DNA of 40,600 nt from Candidatus Aminicenantota bacterium (GTDB lineage Bacteria; Acidobacteriota; Aminicenantia; Aminicenantales; Aminicenantaceae). The stretch spans positions 1-40,600 of the forward strand of contig SOIV01000088.1 of assembly GCA_004377005.1 (NCBI GenBank), written 5' to 3'. Shown here piece by piece: positions 38,751 through 40,600 of this stretch (its first letter is position 1; every line of letters starts with the position of its first letter). The notes under the pieces are model-generated. The model was not told the origin of the DNA, ran no database searches, and worked only from the letters and a program-made list of their open reading frames with translations. The translations under genes were made by a program, and so were the position numbers.

Positions 38751-38841
38751 AAAAAATGGGGACAGGCCCCATTTTGTAAGAAAGAGGACATTCTCAACTT
38801 GAGGACATAACAGCAGAAAATGGGGCCTGTCCCCATTTTTT
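38751..38841. repeat. REP/MITE-like element with perfect 25-bp inverted repeats
   Basis: AAAAAATGGGGACAGGCCCCATTTT (38751-38775) and its exact reverse complement (38817-38841); 41-bp loop holds the direct repeat GAGGACAT twice. Confidence 0.8.
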
Positions 38842-38864
38842 CTAAAACATTAATCATCGTGCTT

Positions 38865-38957
38865 AGTAAGCATCTCCATTTCCGTGATAACTGGTTGCTA
38901 TGTTCAGGACAAAGGTTTTGGGAAATAGTTGCAGCGACCATTGAAGAAAGGCTCAGG
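38865..38957 (+). repeat. Dispersed repeat copy C: AGTAAGCATCTCCATTTCCGTGATAA plus second module AAAGGTTTTGGGAAATAGTTGCAGCGACCATTGAAGAAAGGC
   Basis: First module matches A/B/D; second module matches the reverse complement of 36722-36762 (GGTTTTGGGAAATAGCCGCAGCGACCATAGAAGATTTAGCC). Confidence 0.75.
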
Positions 38958-39046
38958 CTATATGGTTCCAAAACACGATGCAACTTTTCTTTTGTTTTTT
39001 ACGTATATATAAGTGAGATTGAAAAATAATGATAAAGGAGATATAG

Positions 39047-39232
39047 ATGAGATTAAGAACGAAAGTTTCAATTTTTTTGATGGCTGTTATTCTCACTTTT
39101 GTCGGATTTAACCTCATTGTTTTTTCACCAGCAATGGATTTATTAAGAATTGGAAAAAAAGCAGGCAATGAAATTATAGCCAATGTTCTGGTTAAGGAAG
39201 AAGCAATCACTAAACTTTCCGGTAGTTCATAA
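39047..39232 (+). CDS. Short predicted membrane peptide, possibly a truncated gene
   Basis: 61 aa MRLRTKVSIFLMAVILTFVGFNLIVFSPAMDLLRIGKKAGNEIIANVLVKEEAITKLSGSS with AAAGGAG RBS; an overlapping frame (39183-39386) could be its frameshifted continuation. Confidence 0.35.
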   Translation: MRLRTKVSIFLMAVILTFVGFNLIVFSPAMDLLRIGKKAGNEIIANVLVKEEAITKLSGSS

Positions 39233-39371
39233 GGACGAGGCTCTTATGATAAAAAGAATGAGGAGCGAAATCATCAAAATCTGGGATTGGTTGGTAATTG
39301 ACTTTGAGAAGCTGATGCTCTCCGCTTCCAAAGGCAGATTAAGCCTTCAAACTCAACCGATTCCCATCCTT

Positions 39372-39397
39372 TTATCACGGAAATAAGGATGCTTGCT
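39372..39397 (-). repeat. Dispersed repeat core, copy D (inverted; minus strand AGCAAGCATCCTTATTTCCGTGATAA)
   Basis: Same core motif as A-C on the opposite strand, 5 bp beyond the ispF stop. Confidence 0.65.
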
Positions 39398-39402
39398 CTT
39401 AT

Positions 39403-39882
39403 TTATTTCTTCTTGACAAGAACTTGAGCCCAGGAGGCAATAGCTAGCCCCTGGCCTATTTCACCCAGCCCTTCATTCGTCTTAGCTTTTATTCCCAAAT
39501 CATCCCTTCCAACTCCAAGGATTGGGCACAAAACTTCTTTCATCTGATGGATATAAGGGGCCAATTTAGGCTTCTCAGCAATGATAATCGAATCGATACT
39601 TAGAATCTCCATGTCCTTCTCATTAATCATGCCGACAACTTTCTTCAGTAACGCAGTACTTTGAATATCGTTATATCTTGGGTCTGTGTCTGGAAAGATC
39701 TGCCCGATATCTTTCTCTCCTGCAGCTCCAAGAAGCGCATCTATAAGGGCATGAATCAGACAATCTCCATCAGAATGACCCTTCAATCCCTTTGGGAAAT
39801 CAATCTCCACTCCCCCTAAAAAGAGTTTCCTCCCTTCCTCTAACCTGTGGATATCATAACCAAGACCTGCTTTAATCTTCAA
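39403..39882 (-). CDS. ispF: 2-C-methyl-D-erythritol 2,4-cyclodiphosphate synthase
   Basis: 159 aa; GLGYDIHRLEEGRKLFLGGVEIDFPKGLKGHSDGDCLIHALIDALLGAAGEKDIGQIFPDTDP. Confidence 0.97.
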   Translation of the reverse strand: MKIKAGLGYDIHRLEEGRKLFLGGVEIDFPKGLKGHSDGDCLIHALIDALLGAAGEKDIGQIFPDTDPRYNDIQSTALLKKVVGMINEKDMEILSIDSIIIAEKPKLAPYIHQMKEVLCPILGVGRDDLGIKAKTNEGLGEIGQGLAIASWAQVLVKKK

Positions 39883-40537
39883 GGAAAGCCTCCGCTATTT
39901 TCAGATCTTCAAGAGTAGTAATTTTAATGTTTTTGGGATCTCCCTGAACGACGACCACCTTCTTCCCTATTCTTTCCGCCAGGGATGCCTCATCCGTACC
40001 ATAAAAATTCTCTTCCTTTGCCTTATCCAGTGCGGCTTTAAGTATGAGGTAGGAAAATCCTTGCGGAGTTTGAACTCTGAAAAGTTTTTCTCTATCCAAC
40101 GTTCGGCTCACTTCATCTCCCTCGACAAGCTTAATTGTGTCCTCTACTGGAATGGCGGGAATCGCAGCCCCGGCTTCCCTGGTTGCCTCGATGACCCGGT
40201 CAATCAAGTCTTCACTGACCAACGATCTAACCCCATCATGAACAAGTACAATTTCCGCCTTCTCCGGGTCAATCTGATGAAATCCCGAAAGAACAGAATC
40301 CTGCCTCCTTTTCCCTCCCTTGGCAACGGCAACAATTTTTCTGTAGCGCTTAAGATATTCTTTTTTGAGGCTTACATCCTTTAGGACCAACACGATTGCT
40401 GCAACCTTTTTATGGGCTTCAAATATTTCCAGGCACCGATCTAAGACCGATTTTCCGCCTAAAAGAGCAAATTGTTTGGAAAAACCAAAGCGCCTTCCTT
40501 CTCCAGCAGCAACAATGATAGCCGTAACTTCGCTCAT
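39872..40537 (-). CDS. ispD: 2-C-methyl-D-erythritol 4-phosphate cytidylyltransferase (start at ATG 40537)
   Basis: AIIVAAGEGRRFGFSKQFALLGGKSVLDRCLEIFE, VHDGVRSLVSEDLIDRVI, RVQTPQGF; TGATG overlap with the upstream gene. Confidence 0.95.
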   Translation of the reverse strand: MSEVTAIIVAAGEGRRFGFSKQFALLGGKSVLDRCLEIFEAHKKVAAIVLVLKDVSLKKEYLKRYRKIVAVAKGGKRRQDSVLSGFHQIDPEKAEIVLVHDGVRSLVSEDLIDRVIEATREAGAAIPAIPVEDTIKLVEGDEVSRTLDREKLFRVQTPQGFSYLILKAALDKAKEENFYGTDEASLAERIGKKVVVVQGDPKNIKITTLEDLKIAEAFLED

Positions 40538-40600
40538 CAAGAGATTTCGTTATAGCGTCCGAATATCATCTTGCCGACTGTTGTCTGAAGAACAGATGTA
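40537..40600 (-). CDS. 3' end of a PIN/TRAM-domain (YacL-like) protein, truncated by the window edge
   Basis: Minus-strand frame gives ...TSVLQTTVGKMIFGRYNEIS* immediately upstream of ispD, resembling a TRAM-domain tail. Confidence 0.6.
   Translation of the reverse strand, partial: TSVLQTTVGKMIFGRYNEIS

Noticed and set aside
1-40600. CRISPR arrays, tRNA/rRNA genes, complete transposases, restriction or abortive-infection systems
   Set aside because: Scanned by eye on both strands; no regularly spaced direct repeats, tRNA T-loop contexts or recognisable defence or transposase proteins were found.

Overview
This 40.6 kb window is a gene-dense bacterial chromosome segment, probably from a diderm with a Kdo-type LPS core. 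The phylum cannot be proven from sequence alone. Left to right: (i) a TolC / CBM9-DUF5916 / CusB-like / CusA-like metal-efflux cluster; (ii) a divergent Hfq-like protein, pdxA, smpB, a CNNM/CorC protein and CarD; (iii) an origin-proximal-type cluster rpmH-rnpA-yidD-yidC-jag-mnmE-mnmG-parA-parB-bactofilin, with a near-consensus parS in the last codons of mnmG and no rsmG; (iv) a Kdo and sugar-nucleotide block kdsB-pyrG-kdsA-kdsD-kdsC-manB-uppP-manC; (v) an AT-rich decayed-looking intergenic region; (vi) an M16 protease pair; (vii) accA-hisS-aspS on the minus strand, where AspRS lacks the GAD insertion domain typical of bacterial enzymes; (viii) a repeat-rich accessory stretch (36.5-39.4 kb) around rlmB and ispDF, with a zf-HC2/YbjQ pseudogene remnant. 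The main unexplained signal is a dispersed intergenic repeat family (core AGTAAGCATCTCCNTTTCCGTGATAA, four copies). It is associated with MITE/REP-like nested inverted repeats. No CRISPR array, rRNA, tRNA or intact transposase was recognised. No clearly new multi-gene system could be demonstrated.
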